The notes: generated from the sequence alone by a model not told the origin. A stretch of DNA of 64,000 bases from Clostridiales bacterium Firm_18 (GCA_001604215.1 LVAX01000075.1:19994-83993); one strand, 5' to 3'; positions 28,501 through 38,617 are shown, counted from the stretch's first letter. Translations and numbers: made by a program.

Positions 28501-31035
28501 TTACGCTGTTTCGATAGAGTTGTCTTTTTGAAGTCCCAATTCCGATACCGCCCACTCGCGCATTTTGTATTTCATTATTTTGCCTGCCGCATTCATCGGG
28601 AAGGAATCGACAAACTTCACATATTTCGGTGTTTTATGCTTTGCCATATGGCTTCTTACATATTCTTTTATCTCGTCCTCGGTAGCGCTGACGCCTGGTT
28701 TTAATATTATGCACGCCATTATTTCTTCGCCGTATGTTTTATCCGGCACGCCGATGACCTGAACGTCGCTTACCTTCGGGTGGGTGTATAAGAAATCCTC
28801 GATTTCCTTGGGATAAATATTTTCTCCGCCGCGGATTATCATATCCTTTATCCTGCCTGTTATTTTAAAATTGCCGTCGGGCAGCCTAATAGCCAAATCG
28901 CCTGTGTGAAGCCATCCCTCACTGTCGATTGCCGCAGCGGTTGCTTCGGGCATGTTATAATACCCTTTCATTATATTATAGCCGCGTGCCACAAATTCGC
29001 CCGGTGTGTTGTCCGGCAGCTCTTTGTTTGTTTCGGGGTCAACAATTTTGCACTCAACGCCGGGAAGAGGCCGGCCGACCGTTGATACCCTGACTTCCAG
29101 CGGATCTCCTACCCGGCTTTGAGTACAACCGGGTGAACTTTCCGTCTGCCCGAAAACTATTGTTATATCTTTCATATTCATTTTATCTACAACATCCTGC
29201 ATAACCTTTATCGGACAAGGGGAACCCGCCATTATGCCCGTTCTCATGTAAGAAAAGTCCGTTTTTTCAAAATCGGGATGCTCCAAAAGCGCTATAAACA
29301 TTGTCGGCACCCCGTGCATGGCGGTTATTTTTCTTTTGTTTATCGCATCAAGGGCTTTGGCAGGCTGGAAATACTCAATCGGCACCATTGTTGTCCCGTG
29401 GGTTACCGATGCCGTCATGGCAAGTACCAGGCCGAAGCAATGAAACATAGGCACCTGTATCAACAGGCGGTCGGCCGTTGTAAAGTCCATGCAATCCCCT
29501 ATGCATTTTCCGTTGTTTACCACATTGTAATGAGTAAGCATTACTCCTTTCGGGAAGCCGGTTGTGCCGGAGGTGTACTGCATATTGCATACATCGTCTT
29601 TTTTTATTGATTTAAATGTTTTATGCAAGGCCTCATCGCTTACGCTGTCGGCAAGTTTAAGGGCATCGTCCCAATAATAGCAGCCCTCTTGCCTTGAATC
29701 AACGGTAATTACGTTTTTCAGCAACGGGAGCTGCTTGCTGCACAGCCTGCCCGGCTCGCTTGTTTTAAGCTCGGGGCATATTTCGTTTATTATTTGAATG
29801 TAATTGGAATCCTTATACCCGTCTATCATAACGAGGGTGGATGTATCCGACTGCTTTAAAAGATATTGTGCCTCATGTATTTTATACGAGGTATTTACGG
29901 TAACCAAAATGGCGCCGATTCTGACCGTTGCCCAAAAAGTCAAAAACCAGTGCGGGTAGTTTGTGGCCCATATGGCAACATGGTCGCCCTTTTTAACACC
30001 CATGGCCATAAACATTTTGGACACTGTGTTAACCTCTTCCAAAAATTCACGATATGTGCGAGTATAATCCCTTGTTGTATATTGAAAAGCGTATTGGTCC
30101 GGAAATTCCTTTGCGACTTTGTCAAGCAGCTGGCCGAAGGTTAAGTCAATTAAAATATCCTTTTCAAAAAGGCGCTGCCCCACCGCCGGTTTGTCTATCA
30201 CCCTTGAAATGTCCGCATCGTGGATATCACCGAAATAATTGTTCATAAAGCTGACAAACTGGGGAAACGCTATCGCCGCGTCCTCAAGGTTTTCATTCCA
30301 TCTTTTAACCCATTCGAGGGAGACATAGCCGTCATAACCGTTTTGCATCAGCAAATCAAATGCCGTCCTGAAGGGGATATTGCCGTCCCCCATCATTTTA
30401 TAAATGATTTTGCCGCCATCGTCAACGATTGAATCCTTGACATGCACATGCTTTATGTATTTACCTATATTCAACATGGTTTCTTCGGGCTTTTCCTTGT
30501 TAAACCTGCAGGGATGATGGATATCCCACAACACCCCGACAAAAGGACTGTTTACTTTTTCCACGACTTTTTTAAGCCGTGCGGTGTCCGCATAAACACC
30601 GTTTGTTTCGATTAAAACGGTAACACCCTTATACTGCGCAAAGGATGCCAGATACTTTAAATTCGATATGACCGTTTCGTCACTTACTTCGCCGGTTGCA
30701 AAGGGCTCTCTGTCGCCCAGCACACGCACATATTTTGCGCCTACTTTTGCGGCAAGCTCAATATACTCATAGCCTTCTGCCAGTATCTTGCTGTTATCGG
30801 TCCCGGAGGACAAACAGCATGACGAGCAAAAACATACAATTTCAAGGCCGGCTTCGCTTAAAGCCGCTTTTGTTTTAGGCAGCTCACTTTCGGTAAACGG
30901 CTTTGCGTTTGCGACTCTCAGTTCATTTCCCAGGCCTCTGATTTCAATACCCTGGTAGCCTAAGTCTTTTGCCATGGAAAAGATATCGTTCCAGGACCAT
31001 TCGGGGCATCCGACTGTTGAAAAAGAAATCTTCAT
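28501..31035 (-). CDS. Fusion: N-terminal TIM-barrel sugar isomerase/epimerase + C-terminal AMP-forming acyl-CoA synthetase
   Basis: N-term MKISFSTVGCPEWSWNDIFSMAKDLGYQGIEIRGLG...LWDIHHPCRF...HVHVKDS; C-term MQYTSGTTGFPKGVMLTHYN, VFGQTESSPG, GWLHTGDLAI, GRIKDMIIRGGENIYPKEIEDFL, NAAGKIMKYKMRE. One uninterrupted frame. Confidence 0.92.
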   Translation of the reverse strand: MKISFSTVGCPEWSWNDIFSMAKDLGYQGIEIRGLGNELRVANAKPFTESELPKTKAALSEAGLEIVCFCSSCCLSSGTDNSKILAEGYEYIELAAKVGAKYVRVLGDREPFATGEVSDETVISNLKYLASFAQYKGVTVLIETNGVYADTARLKKVVEKVNSPFVGVLWDIHHPCRFNKEKPEETMLNIGKYIKHVHVKDSIVDDGGKIIYKMMGDGNIPFRTAFDLLMQNGYDGYVSLEWVKRWNENLEDAAIAFPQFVSFMNNYFGDIHDADISRVIDKPAVGQRLFEKDILIDLTFGQLLDKVAKEFPDQYAFQYTTRDYTRTYREFLEEVNTVSKMFMAMGVKKGDHVAIWATNYPHWFLTFWATVRIGAILVTVNTSYKIHEAQYLLKQSDTSTLVMIDGYKDSNYIQIINEICPELKTSEPGRLCSKQLPLLKNVITVDSRQEGCYYWDDALKLADSVSDEALHKTFKSIKKDDVCNMQYTSGTTGFPKGVMLTHYNVVNNGKCIGDCMDFTTADRLLIQVPMFHCFGLVLAMTASVTHGTTMVPIEYFQPAKALDAINKRKITAMHGVPTMFIALLEHPDFEKTDFSYMRTGIMAGSPCPIKVMQDVVDKMNMKDITIVFGQTESSPGCTQSRVGDPLEVRVSTVGRPLPGVECKIVDPETNKELPDNTPGEFVARGYNIMKGYYNMPEATAAAIDSEGWLHTGDLAIRLPDGNFKITGRIKDMIIRGGENIYPKEIEDFLYTHPKVSDVQVIGVPDKTYGEEIMACIILKPGVSATEDEIKEYVRSHMAKHKTPKYVKFVDSFPMNAAGKIMKYKMREWAVSELGLQKDNSIETA

Positions 31036-31167
31036 GTTTATATCCCTCACTTTAAATATCTAAAATAAAATGTAGAATTATTTTACCTTATTTAATGATG
31101 CTTTGTCAATGCCAAGCGGATATTTTTGAATTTTTTTGAATTTACCGGCGAAACTCAAAAAAATATA

Positions 31168-31231
31168 TTGAAATGTAATAATGAATGTGTTATTATAATA
31201 AGAAGTTGAACGCGGAAAAACCGCTTCTTTT
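31168..31231 (+). promoter_or_regulatory. Putative hom promoter and 5' hairpin
   Basis: TTGAAA-17 bp-TATTAT then AGAAG..CGCGG-AAAAA-CCGCTTCTTTT. Confidence 0.45.
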
Positions 31232-31322
31232 GGGAATATTATTAATATTTTTATGCAATAACTATAAATCACGTTGTTATAAATAATGCAAATTTAGTGC
31301 AAAATGTATTTGGAGGTTGATT

Positions 31323-32546
31323 ATGAAAAACATAGCGGTTATGGGCTTCGGTACGGTCGGCTCCGGTGTTGTTGAAATAATTGAAGGCACTTCGTTTAAA
31401 GAAAAGGTTGGGCAGGATATTTCGGTAAAGGCCATACTTGACGTAAGGGAATTTCCGGACAGCCCGTATTCGTCGCTGATAACAAATGACTTTAATAAAA
31501 TCATTGAGGATGACGATATAGATATAGTTGTCGAAACCATCGGAGGAATCAACCCGGCTTATGAATTTACCGTCCGTTCTTTGAAGGCGGGAAAGAGTGT
31601 TGTAACCTCCAACAAGGAACTGGTTGCCGCAAAAGGCGCGCAGATAATGCAAATTGCGCGGGAAAACAATGCAAGCTATCTTTTTGAGGCAAGCGTGGGC
31701 GGCGGGATACCTATAATAAGACCTCTCAACAATTGCCTTGCCGCAAATGAAATATATGAAATTATGGGGATTTTAAACGGCACCACAAACTATATACTTA
31801 CCCAGATGATAAAAAACGGACAATCCTTTGAAAGTGCCTTGTCCGATGCACAAAAGAAAGGCTATGCCGAAAGGGACCCTTCCGCCGACATAGAAGGCTT
31901 TGATACATGCAGGAAAATAGCGATACTTTCCGCATTGTCATACGGCAAGCAGATTGACAGCGATAAAATCCCCACACAGGGCATAACAAAAGTTGCTTTG
32001 AAGGATATTGAATACGCTGATAAAGCAGGATACGTAATAAAGCTGATAGGCAAAAGCAAAAAGGTAAACGGAAAGGTTTATGCAAAAGTTTGTCCTTTGA
32101 TGCTTTCGAAAAATCATCCCCTTTCCGGCGTGGAGGATGTGTTTAATGCAATACTGGTTAAAGCAAGCGCAACAGGCGAGGTAATGTTTTATGGCAAGGG
32201 CGCCGGGAAAATGCCAACCGCAAGCGCGGTAGTGGCGGACTGCCTGGACATAATTAAGCATAACGGATTCGGAGCGCCCCACTGGCAGGAGGGCGGGGAG
32301 CTGACTTGCTGCAATCCCGATAAGGTAAAGTATTATATCCGTTTGAATATCACCGACAATCACCGGGCCGAAAAATGCGTAATTGCGGTTTTTGACAAGG
32401 TAAGCTGGATAGATACCGACAGCCGTGACGCCGCATTTATAACCTTTGCCGCAAAAGAAGATGAAATACAGGAATGTATAGACAAGCTTGGCAGTTTAAT
32501 CGGAAAAGAAAATATTGTAAGCAAAATTCAGGTTGAAATTGATTGA
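31323..32546 (+). CDS. hom: Homoserine dehydrogenase with C-terminal ACT domain
   Basis: IAVMGFGTVGSGVVEII, VVETIGGINPA, GTTNYILTQM, YAERDPSADIEGFD. Confidence 0.96.
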   Translation: MKNIAVMGFGTVGSGVVEIIEGTSFKEKVGQDISVKAILDVREFPDSPYSSLITNDFNKIIEDDDIDIVVETIGGINPAYEFTVRSLKAGKSVVTSNKELVAAKGAQIMQIARENNASYLFEASVGGGIPIIRPLNNCLAANEIYEIMGILNGTTNYILTQMIKNGQSFESALSDAQKKGYAERDPSADIEGFDTCRKIAILSALSYGKQIDSDKIPTQGITKVALKDIEYADKAGYVIKLIGKSKKVNGKVYAKVCPLMLSKNHPLSGVEDVFNAILVKASATGEVMFYGKGAGKMPTASAVVADCLDIIKHNGFGAPHWQEGGELTCCNPDKVKYYIRLNITDNHRAEKCVIAVFDKVSWIDTDSRDAAFITFAAKEDEIQECIDKLGSLIGKENIVSKIQVEID

Positions 32547-32576
32547 TTTTTGCCTGTCGGGAAAGGGTTAGGATTT

Positions 32577-33479
32577 ATGATAAGCGTAAAGGTGCCGGCA
32601 ACAAGCGCCAATATCGGTCCCGGTTTTGACTGTATCGGCATTGCGCTTAATCTTTATAATACTATAAGTGCCGGAGAATGTGACGAAGGGTTAAAAATTG
32701 ACATACAAGACGAAAGCCGCCATTTTTTGCCCCGGGATAAAAGAAATTTAGTGTATCGTGCCATGAATGCGGTTTTTTCGGAGGCAGGATATTATCCCCG
32801 CGGTATTCATATAATACAAAAAAACGAAATTCCGGTGACACGGGGGCTTGGCAGCAGCAGCGCAAGTATAGTCGGCGGGATGATTGCCGCAAATTTAATA
32901 TGCCAGGCAAAAATGAGCAAGGATGATATTATATCCTTTGCCGCAAATTTTGAAGGGCATCCCGATAACACAACCCCCGCGATAACGGGAGGAATGGCCA
33001 TAGCGGTTATTAATGGGGATAAGACGCGTTATCAAAAAATTGAAATCAGCCCTGACAAACTGAAATTTGCGGTGTTTATTCCTGATTTTATATTGAAAAC
33101 AAAAAAAGCAAGAAGCATATTGCCGCCGGTCGTTCCGCGCGAGGATGCGATTTTCAATACCGCAAGGGCATCATTGCTGACGGCGGCCATGATTACGGGA
33201 AATTACGAAAACCTTATTACGGCGCTTGACGACAGGCTGCATCAGCAGTATCGCAAACGCTTTATAAAGGGGATCGATAAAATATTTGATATAGCAATTC
33301 AAAGCAAAGCGCTCGGCTCTTATATAAGCGGGGCGGGTCCGGCGGTAATTTCGGTTATATTGTCCTCGCAGAAGGAAGAATTTTTATGCGCGGCAAAAGA
33401 ATATCTTCTGCATGAGGACATGAAATGGGATTTAATGATGTTGGAGCCGGACAACTTTGGAGCAAGAATTATTGATTAA
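32577..33479 (+). CDS. thrB: Homoserine kinase
   Basis: VKVPATSANIGPGFDCIGIALNLYN, VTRGLGSSSASIVGG, EGHPDNTTPAITGG, SGAGPAVISV. Confidence 0.96.
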   Translation: MISVKVPATSANIGPGFDCIGIALNLYNTISAGECDEGLKIDIQDESRHFLPRDKRNLVYRAMNAVFSEAGYYPRGIHIIQKNEIPVTRGLGSSSASIVGGMIAANLICQAKMSKDDIISFAANFEGHPDNTTPAITGGMAIAVINGDKTRYQKIEISPDKLKFAVFIPDFILKTKKARSILPPVVPREDAIFNTARASLLTAAMITGNYENLITALDDRLHQQYRKRFIKGIDKIFDIAIQSKALGSYISGAGPAVISVILSSQKEEFLCAAKEYLLHEDMKWDLMMLEPDNFGARIID

Positions 33480-33491
33480 GGGGGAACGAAT

Positions 33492-34700
33492 TTGAGCATT
33501 ATAGTTAAAAAATTCGGTGGCAGCTCGGTAGCGGATACAGAAAAGCTGTTAAATGTCGCACACATAATAACAGGAGCCTATGATCAAGGAAACAGCGTTG
33601 TTGTTGTGGTTTCCGCCCAAGGTGATACTACCGATGAGCTGCTGCAAAAAGCGGCAGAAGTAAACCCTAATCCGTCAAAACGTGAAATGGATGTGCTTTT
33701 ATCAACCGGTGAGCAGGTTTCAATGTCGCTGCTTGCAATGACAATCGAAAAGCTTGGCTATCCCGCTGTGTCCCTGACAGGCTGGCAAATCGGCATGAAA
33801 ACAAACAGCAATCACTCAAACGCAAGAATAAAAAGCGTGGATATCGAGCGTATAAAAAAAGAGCTTGATTCCAACAGGATAGTAATAGTTGCCGGTTTCC
33901 AGGGAATAGACAAATATGACGACATTACAACCCTCGGCAGGGGAGGGAGCGATACAACCGCAGTTGCCATTGCCGCCGCTCTTGGCGCGGATGTTTGTGA
34001 GATTTATACCGATGTGGACGGCGTATATACCGCCGACCCGAGAATTGTCAAAAATGCAAGAAAATTAAACGATGTGTCTTATGACGAAATGCTTGAGCTT
34101 GCAAGTTTAGGGGCTAACGTACTGCATAACCGCTCTGTGGAGCTTGCTTTAAAATACAACGTTAAATTAGAGGTAAAATCAAGTTTTAATAAAATACCGG
34201 GTACTTCGGTCAAGGAGGTTGGTAAAGTGGAAAGAATGTTGGTAAGAGGAGTAACAAAGGATGACGACGTGGCGAGAATTTCGGTAGTAAATATTGAAGA
34301 TACTCCGGGAAAGGCGTTTAAAATATTTTCTTTGCTTGCCAAGAAAAATATAAATGTGGATGTTATTTTGCAGTCAATCGGAAGAGGCAATACAAAGGAT
34401 ATAACCTTTACCGTGGCTGAGAGTAATTTGGAAGCCGCCTTAGAGATATTAAACGACAATTTGTCTTATATCGGCGCAAAGTCCATCGAATACACCAAAG
34501 ATATTTCAAAAGTATCGGTTGTGGGAGCCGGCATGGCGAGCAATCCGGGAGTTGCCGCATTAATGTTTGAGGCGTTGTATAATGAGGGAATCAATATTCA
34601 TATGATTTCAACCTCCGAGATTAAAATATCCGTACTGATTGACGAGGATGTATCGGACACTGCTGTAAGGGCTATCCACGATAAATTTAATTTGGCATGA
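33492..34700 (+). CDS. lysC: Aspartate kinase
   Basis: IVKKFGGSSVADTEKL, VVSAQGDTTDELL, TLGRGGSDTTAVAIAAAL, YTDVDGVYTADPRIV; two ACT repeats. Confidence 0.96.
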   Translation: MSIIVKKFGGSSVADTEKLLNVAHIITGAYDQGNSVVVVVSAQGDTTDELLQKAAEVNPNPSKREMDVLLSTGEQVSMSLLAMTIEKLGYPAVSLTGWQIGMKTNSNHSNARIKSVDIERIKKELDSNRIVIVAGFQGIDKYDDITTLGRGGSDTTAVAIAAALGADVCEIYTDVDGVYTADPRIVKNARKLNDVSYDEMLELASLGANVLHNRSVELALKYNVKLEVKSSFNKIPGTSVKEVGKVERMLVRGVTKDDDVARISVVNIEDTPGKAFKIFSLLAKKNINVDVILQSIGRGNTKDITFTVAESNLEAALEILNDNLSYIGAKSIEYTKDISKVSVVGAGMASNPGVAALMFEALYNEGINIHMISTSEIKISVLIDEDVSDTAVRAIHDKFNLA

Positions 34701-35431
34701 GCAATATAATTGAGGGCAGAAATCCCGTAACGGAAGCGCTGAGGGCGGGGCGCGAAATTGATAAAATACTGATTGCAAAGGGCGCAAAAGGCAGTATTGA
34801 AAAAATAAGGGCGATGGCATACGAAAAGGGTATTATGGTTCAATATACCGAGCGTGCAAAGCTGAATGAAATGTCACAAACGGGCGCTCATCAAGGTGTA
34901 ATTGCCATAGCTTTGACGCACGGCTACAGCAGTGTTGAGGAGATACTGAGCCGTGCCCGTGAAAAAAGCGAACCGCCATTAATAGTGATTTTGGACGAAA
35001 TAACGGATCCTCACAATTTAGGCTCTGTGTTGAGGACGGCCGATGCTGCCGGGGCGCACGGGGTTATAATCCCCAAGCGAAAAAGCGCAGGCTTTGGCCC
35101 GGTCGTTTCCAAGGTTTCGGCGGGGGCGGCGGAATATATGCCGGTAGCAAGGGTATCCAACATAGCCCAAACAATTGAGCGCCTGAAAGAAGAAAACATA
35201 TGGATTTACGGTGCCCATCAAAACGCAGCGACAAACTATACCGATGTTGATTTTAAAGGAGCGGTCGGGCTTGTAATCGGCAGCGAGGGAAAGGGCATCG
35301 GGCGGCTTGTCTGCGAAAAATGCGATGTGCTGGTCAGCATACCCATGAGGGGCAAAATAACTTCGCTGAATGCCTCTGTTGCCGCCGGTGTTTTGTTGTA
35401 TGAGGCTGTGAGACAGAGAATGAATAGCTGA
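34697..35431 (+). CDS. rlmB: 23S rRNA (guanosine-2'-O-)-methyltransferase RlmB / TrmH family
   Basis: IIEGRNPVTEALRAG, DEITDPHNLGSVLRTADAAGAHGVIIPKR, GLVIGSEGKGIGRL, IPMRGKITSLNASVAAGVLLYE. Confidence 0.95.
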   Translation: MSNIIEGRNPVTEALRAGREIDKILIAKGAKGSIEKIRAMAYEKGIMVQYTERAKLNEMSQTGAHQGVIAIALTHGYSSVEEILSRAREKSEPPLIVILDEITDPHNLGSVLRTADAAGAHGVIIPKRKSAGFGPVVSKVSAGAAEYMPVARVSNIAQTIERLKEENIWIYGAHQNAATNYTDVDFKGAVGLVIGSEGKGIGRLVCEKCDVLVSIPMRGKITSLNASVAAGVLLYEAVRQRMNS

Positions 35432-35449
35432 AAGAAACGGGGAAATTAT

Positions 35450-35722
35450 ATGGAAAAAGCTGTATTAACGGTTATCGGAAAGGATACGAAAGGCATAATA
35501 GCAAGGGTAGCAATGCTGCTGTATGAGAATAATATTAATATCCTGGACATTTCTCAAACTATTATGCAGGATATGTTTACAATGATTATGCTGTGTGATA
35601 TTACCGAGTGCAGGGTGAAATTCGACGCGCTCGCGGAAAATCTGGATGATTTGGGGGAAAAGCTTGGGCTGTCCGTACGGATCCAGCACGAGGATATATT
35701 CAACTCAATGCACAGGATATAA
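35450..35722 (+). CDS. ACT-domain protein (UPF0237)
   Basis: KAVLTVIGKDTKGIIARVAMLLYENNINILDISQTIMQDMFTMIMLCDI; paired with a PFL/UPF0210 gene. Confidence 0.9.
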   Translation: MEKAVLTVIGKDTKGIIARVAMLLYENNINILDISQTIMQDMFTMIMLCDITECRVKFDALAENLDDLGEKLGLSVRIQHEDIFNSMHRI

Positions 35723-35783
35723 TATAATATAATTCGGAGAGTTTTTTACATTATATCAATGCTGTTTAAAATAGCATCGGTAG

Positions 35784-35829
35784 AGGCATAAGGGAGCTAA
35801 GCCCTATAGAGCTTGGCTCTCTTATGTCT
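35784..35829 (+). repeat. Palindromic repeat family GGCATAAGGGAG, copy C
   Basis: GGCATAAGGGAGCTAAGC-CCTATAGA-GCTTGGCTCTCTTATGTC, stem mismatches are all G-T. Confidence 0.85.
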
Positions 35830-35853
35830 AAGATTGAGAGGTATTATAGCGTT

Positions 35854-37212
35854 ATGATAAACAATCATGAAATAATCGAAACAATTAAAATGATTTCGGA
35901 GGAAAACCTTGATATACGTACAATTACAATGGGAATTTCCCTGCTTGACTGCGTATCCGATTGCTGCGATACCTTATGTGAAAAAATATATGATAAAATA
36001 ACCCGGTACGCAAAAAATCTTGTATCCACGGGTGAGAATATCGAACGTGAATATGGTATCCCGATAATAAACAAGCGGATTTCGGTAACTCCCGTTTCGA
36101 TTATATCACATGCCTGCAGGGATGCCGATTATATAAAAATAGCCCGGGCTCTTGAAAGGGCGGCAACGCAGACCGGCGTTAATTTTATCGGAGGGTACTC
36201 CGCTCTGGTACACAAGGGTTATACGCAAGGTGATAAGAGGCTGATTGAAAGCATACCGCAAGCCCTTGCACAAACCGAAAGGGTTTGCTCAAGCGTTAAT
36301 ATCGCATCCACCAAAGCCGGAATAAACATGGACGCGGCTGCGCAAATGGGAAATGTGATAAAAGAAACGGCTTATCTTACGAAGGACAAAAATTCGATTG
36401 GCTGTGCCAAGCTTGTTGTATTTGCAAACGCGGTGGAAGACAATCCTTTTATGGCGGGAGCTTTTCACGGAATTGGCGAGGGCGAATGTGTGATAAATGT
36501 CGGGGTGAGCGGTCCGGGTGTTGTTAAGAGTGCTTTGGAGTCTGTCCGGGGCATGGATTTCGGGACGGTAGCCGAGACGGTTAAAAAGACGGCTTTTAAA
36601 ATTACAAGAATGGGGCAGCTTGTTGCACAGGAGGCTTCAAAAAGGTTAGGCGTGCCGTTTGGTATTGTTGATTTGTCTCTTGCCCCCACACCTGAAATAG
36701 GTGATAGTGTTGCTTACATATTGGAGGAGATGGGCATAGAAAAGTGCGGCGCGCACGGAACTACGGCCGCACTTGCGCTGCTCAACGACGCGGTTAAAAA
36801 GGGAGGAATTATGGCATCCTCTTATGTAGGCGGACTGTCCGGTGCGTTTATACCTGTATCGGAGGATGCCGGCATGATTGAAGCCGCAATGTGCGAAGCG
36901 CTTTCAATCGAGAAGCTTGAAGCAATGACTTGTGTATGTTCCGTCGGGCTTGACATGATAGCAGTTCCGGGTGACACAAAGGCCGCAACATTATCGGCAA
37001 TAATAGCGGATGAAGCCGCAATCGGTGTTGTTAATAACAAAACGACCGCAGTCAGGATTATTCCCGCATATAACCATAAGGCGGGGGATATAATTGAGTT
37101 CGGAGGGCTGCTTGGCAGGGCGCCCGTTATGCAGGTGAGCAAATACGGCAGCGACAGTTTCATTTCAAGAGGCGGGAGAATACCCGCTCCGATGCAAAGT
37201 TTGAAAAATTAA
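35854..37212 (+). CDS. PFL family protein (DUF711/UPF0210)
   Basis: [95 protein letters not shown]. Start set at 35854 because the ORF-track start lies inside a repeat. Confidence 0.93.
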   Translation: MINNHEIIETIKMISEENLDIRTITMGISLLDCVSDCCDTLCEKIYDKITRYAKNLVSTGENIEREYGIPIINKRISVTPVSIISHACRDADYIKIARALERAATQTGVNFIGGYSALVHKGYTQGDKRLIESIPQALAQTERVCSSVNIASTKAGINMDAAAQMGNVIKETAYLTKDKNSIGCAKLVVFANAVEDNPFMAGAFHGIGEGECVINVGVSGPGVVKSALESVRGMDFGTVAETVKKTAFKITRMGQLVAQEASKRLGVPFGIVDLSLAPTPEIGDSVAYILEEMGIEKCGAHGTTAALALLNDAVKKGGIMASSYVGGLSGAFIPVSEDAGMIEAAMCEALSIEKLEAMTCVCSVGLDMIAVPGDTKAATLSAIIADEAAIGVVNNKTTAVRIIPAYNHKAGDIIEFGGLLGRAPVMQVSKYGSDSFISRGGRIPAPMQSLKN

Positions 37213-37236
37213 GGCGCTTGAAAGGAAGAATAATTA

Positions 37237-37566
37237 GTGGATTCAATATTGTATAAGATTATTGAAATAGAAAAAGCCGCCAGGCTGATTGACGAAGAAG
37301 TTGCCAAGGCAAAAAGGGAAATGCCTCTTGAAATAGAATCAAAGAGGGCGGAGCTTGAAAAACAACTCGGTCAGCAGGTAGAGCAAAAAGTTGCTTTATA
37401 TGCAAAAAAGGAAGCGGAGCAGGAGGAAGGCCTTAAGCGGGCGGCTGAGGAGAGCAAACAGGAAAGCCTGAAAATTCTCAGGGAGCAGTTTGAAAAAAAC
37501 AAAGCGGCTTGGGAAAATGAAATATTTGAAAATATAATCGGAAGAAGTGGGGAAAATGCTGGCTGA
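37237..37566 (+). CDS. V-type ATP synthase peripheral stalk subunit (G/H-like)
   Basis: GTG start; short Glu/Lys-rich coiled coil opening the V-ATPase operon. Confidence 0.75.
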   Translation: MDSILYKIIEIEKAARLIDEEVAKAKREMPLEIESKRAELEKQLGQQVEQKVALYAKKEAEQEEGLKRAAEESKQESLKILREQFEKNKAAWENEIFENIIGRSGENAG

Positions 37567-38617
37567 GGTTTTTAAATACAGCGGGGCGCACGCAAAAGTG
37601 AAAGCCATGACCGGCAAGCTTTTAAAGGAAAAAGATTATGACGCCCTGCTTTCCAAAAGCAGTGTTGGTGATGTAGCCGCATATTTAAAAAGCAATACCA
37701 AATACAAGGATGCATTGGCAGGTGTTTCCGAAACGGATGTACACAGGGGACAGCTTGAACAGCTGCTGCTCGAGGTTAAGGAAAATGAATTTGCAAAGCT
37801 TTTTAAGTACGAGAAAGGAAATAACAAAAGGTTCCTTGCAGTGTTTATACTCAGATATGAGATAGAATTGCTCAAGGAAATGTTCCGAATGGTTGAATCG
37901 GGCATTCTTTTTACGTTTGACCGGCGTATCAACGAGTATTACCGTAAGCATATGACAATAGATGCCGACAAGCTTGCCGCATCAAAAACAAAAACCCAGT
38001 TCATAGAGAATTTAAAGGGAACCCCTTATAATAAGCTTTTATCCCCTTTTATCTCAAATACGGAGCATTTTAATATTTTCGGCATTGAAATGACACTTGA
38101 TGTATATTATTTTGTTACCGCATGGAAATCGGCGATAAAACTGCTTGGCAAAAAAGACCGCCGGATTGTGTCCCGGTCGCTCGGAAGCGAAATGGATATT
38201 TTAAATTTATTATGGATATTTCGCAGCAAAAAATTTTACAATATACCTTCGGAACTGATATATTCTTATATCATACCCATAAAATACAGGTTGAGGCAGG
38301 AGCAGATTGCCGAACTGGTTACGGCGGGCAATATTGATGAAGTATATAAGCTGCTTGATGAAACCGTATATAGTGAAATATTTAAAGAAAAGGAAGGCTT
38401 TACCGAGCAGTACTTTTATGATTATATGATGAAGCTGCAGCGCAAGGCGGCAAGGTATTATCCCTTTTCCATCATGACAATGCTTTTATATATTCATCAA
38501 AAGGATAATGAAGTCGGAAACATAATAAAAATAACGGAAGGAATACGTTACAAGCTTGATATGAATAAAATTAAGCATTTTTTAATCGGAATCGGCGGTG
38601 ATAAAAGTGGCAGTTGA
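37556..38617 (+). CDS. ntpC: V-type ATP synthase subunit C
   Basis: KYSGAHAKVKAMTGKLL...L...VKENEFAKLFKYEKGNNKRFLAVFILRYEIELLKEMFR; within operon. Confidence 0.85.
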   Translation: MLAEVFKYSGAHAKVKAMTGKLLKEKDYDALLSKSSVGDVAAYLKSNTKYKDALAGVSETDVHRGQLEQLLLEVKENEFAKLFKYEKGNNKRFLAVFILRYEIELLKEMFRMVESGILFTFDRRINEYYRKHMTIDADKLAASKTKTQFIENLKGTPYNKLLSPFISNTEHFNIFGIEMTLDVYYFVTAWKSAIKLLGKKDRRIVSRSLGSEMDILNLLWIFRSKKFYNIPSELIYSYIIPIKYRLRQEQIAELVTAGNIDEVYKLLDETVYSEIFKEKEGFTEQYFYDYMMKLQRKAARYYPFSIMTMLLYIHQKDNEVGNIIKITEGIRYKLDMNKIKHFLIGIGGDKSGS

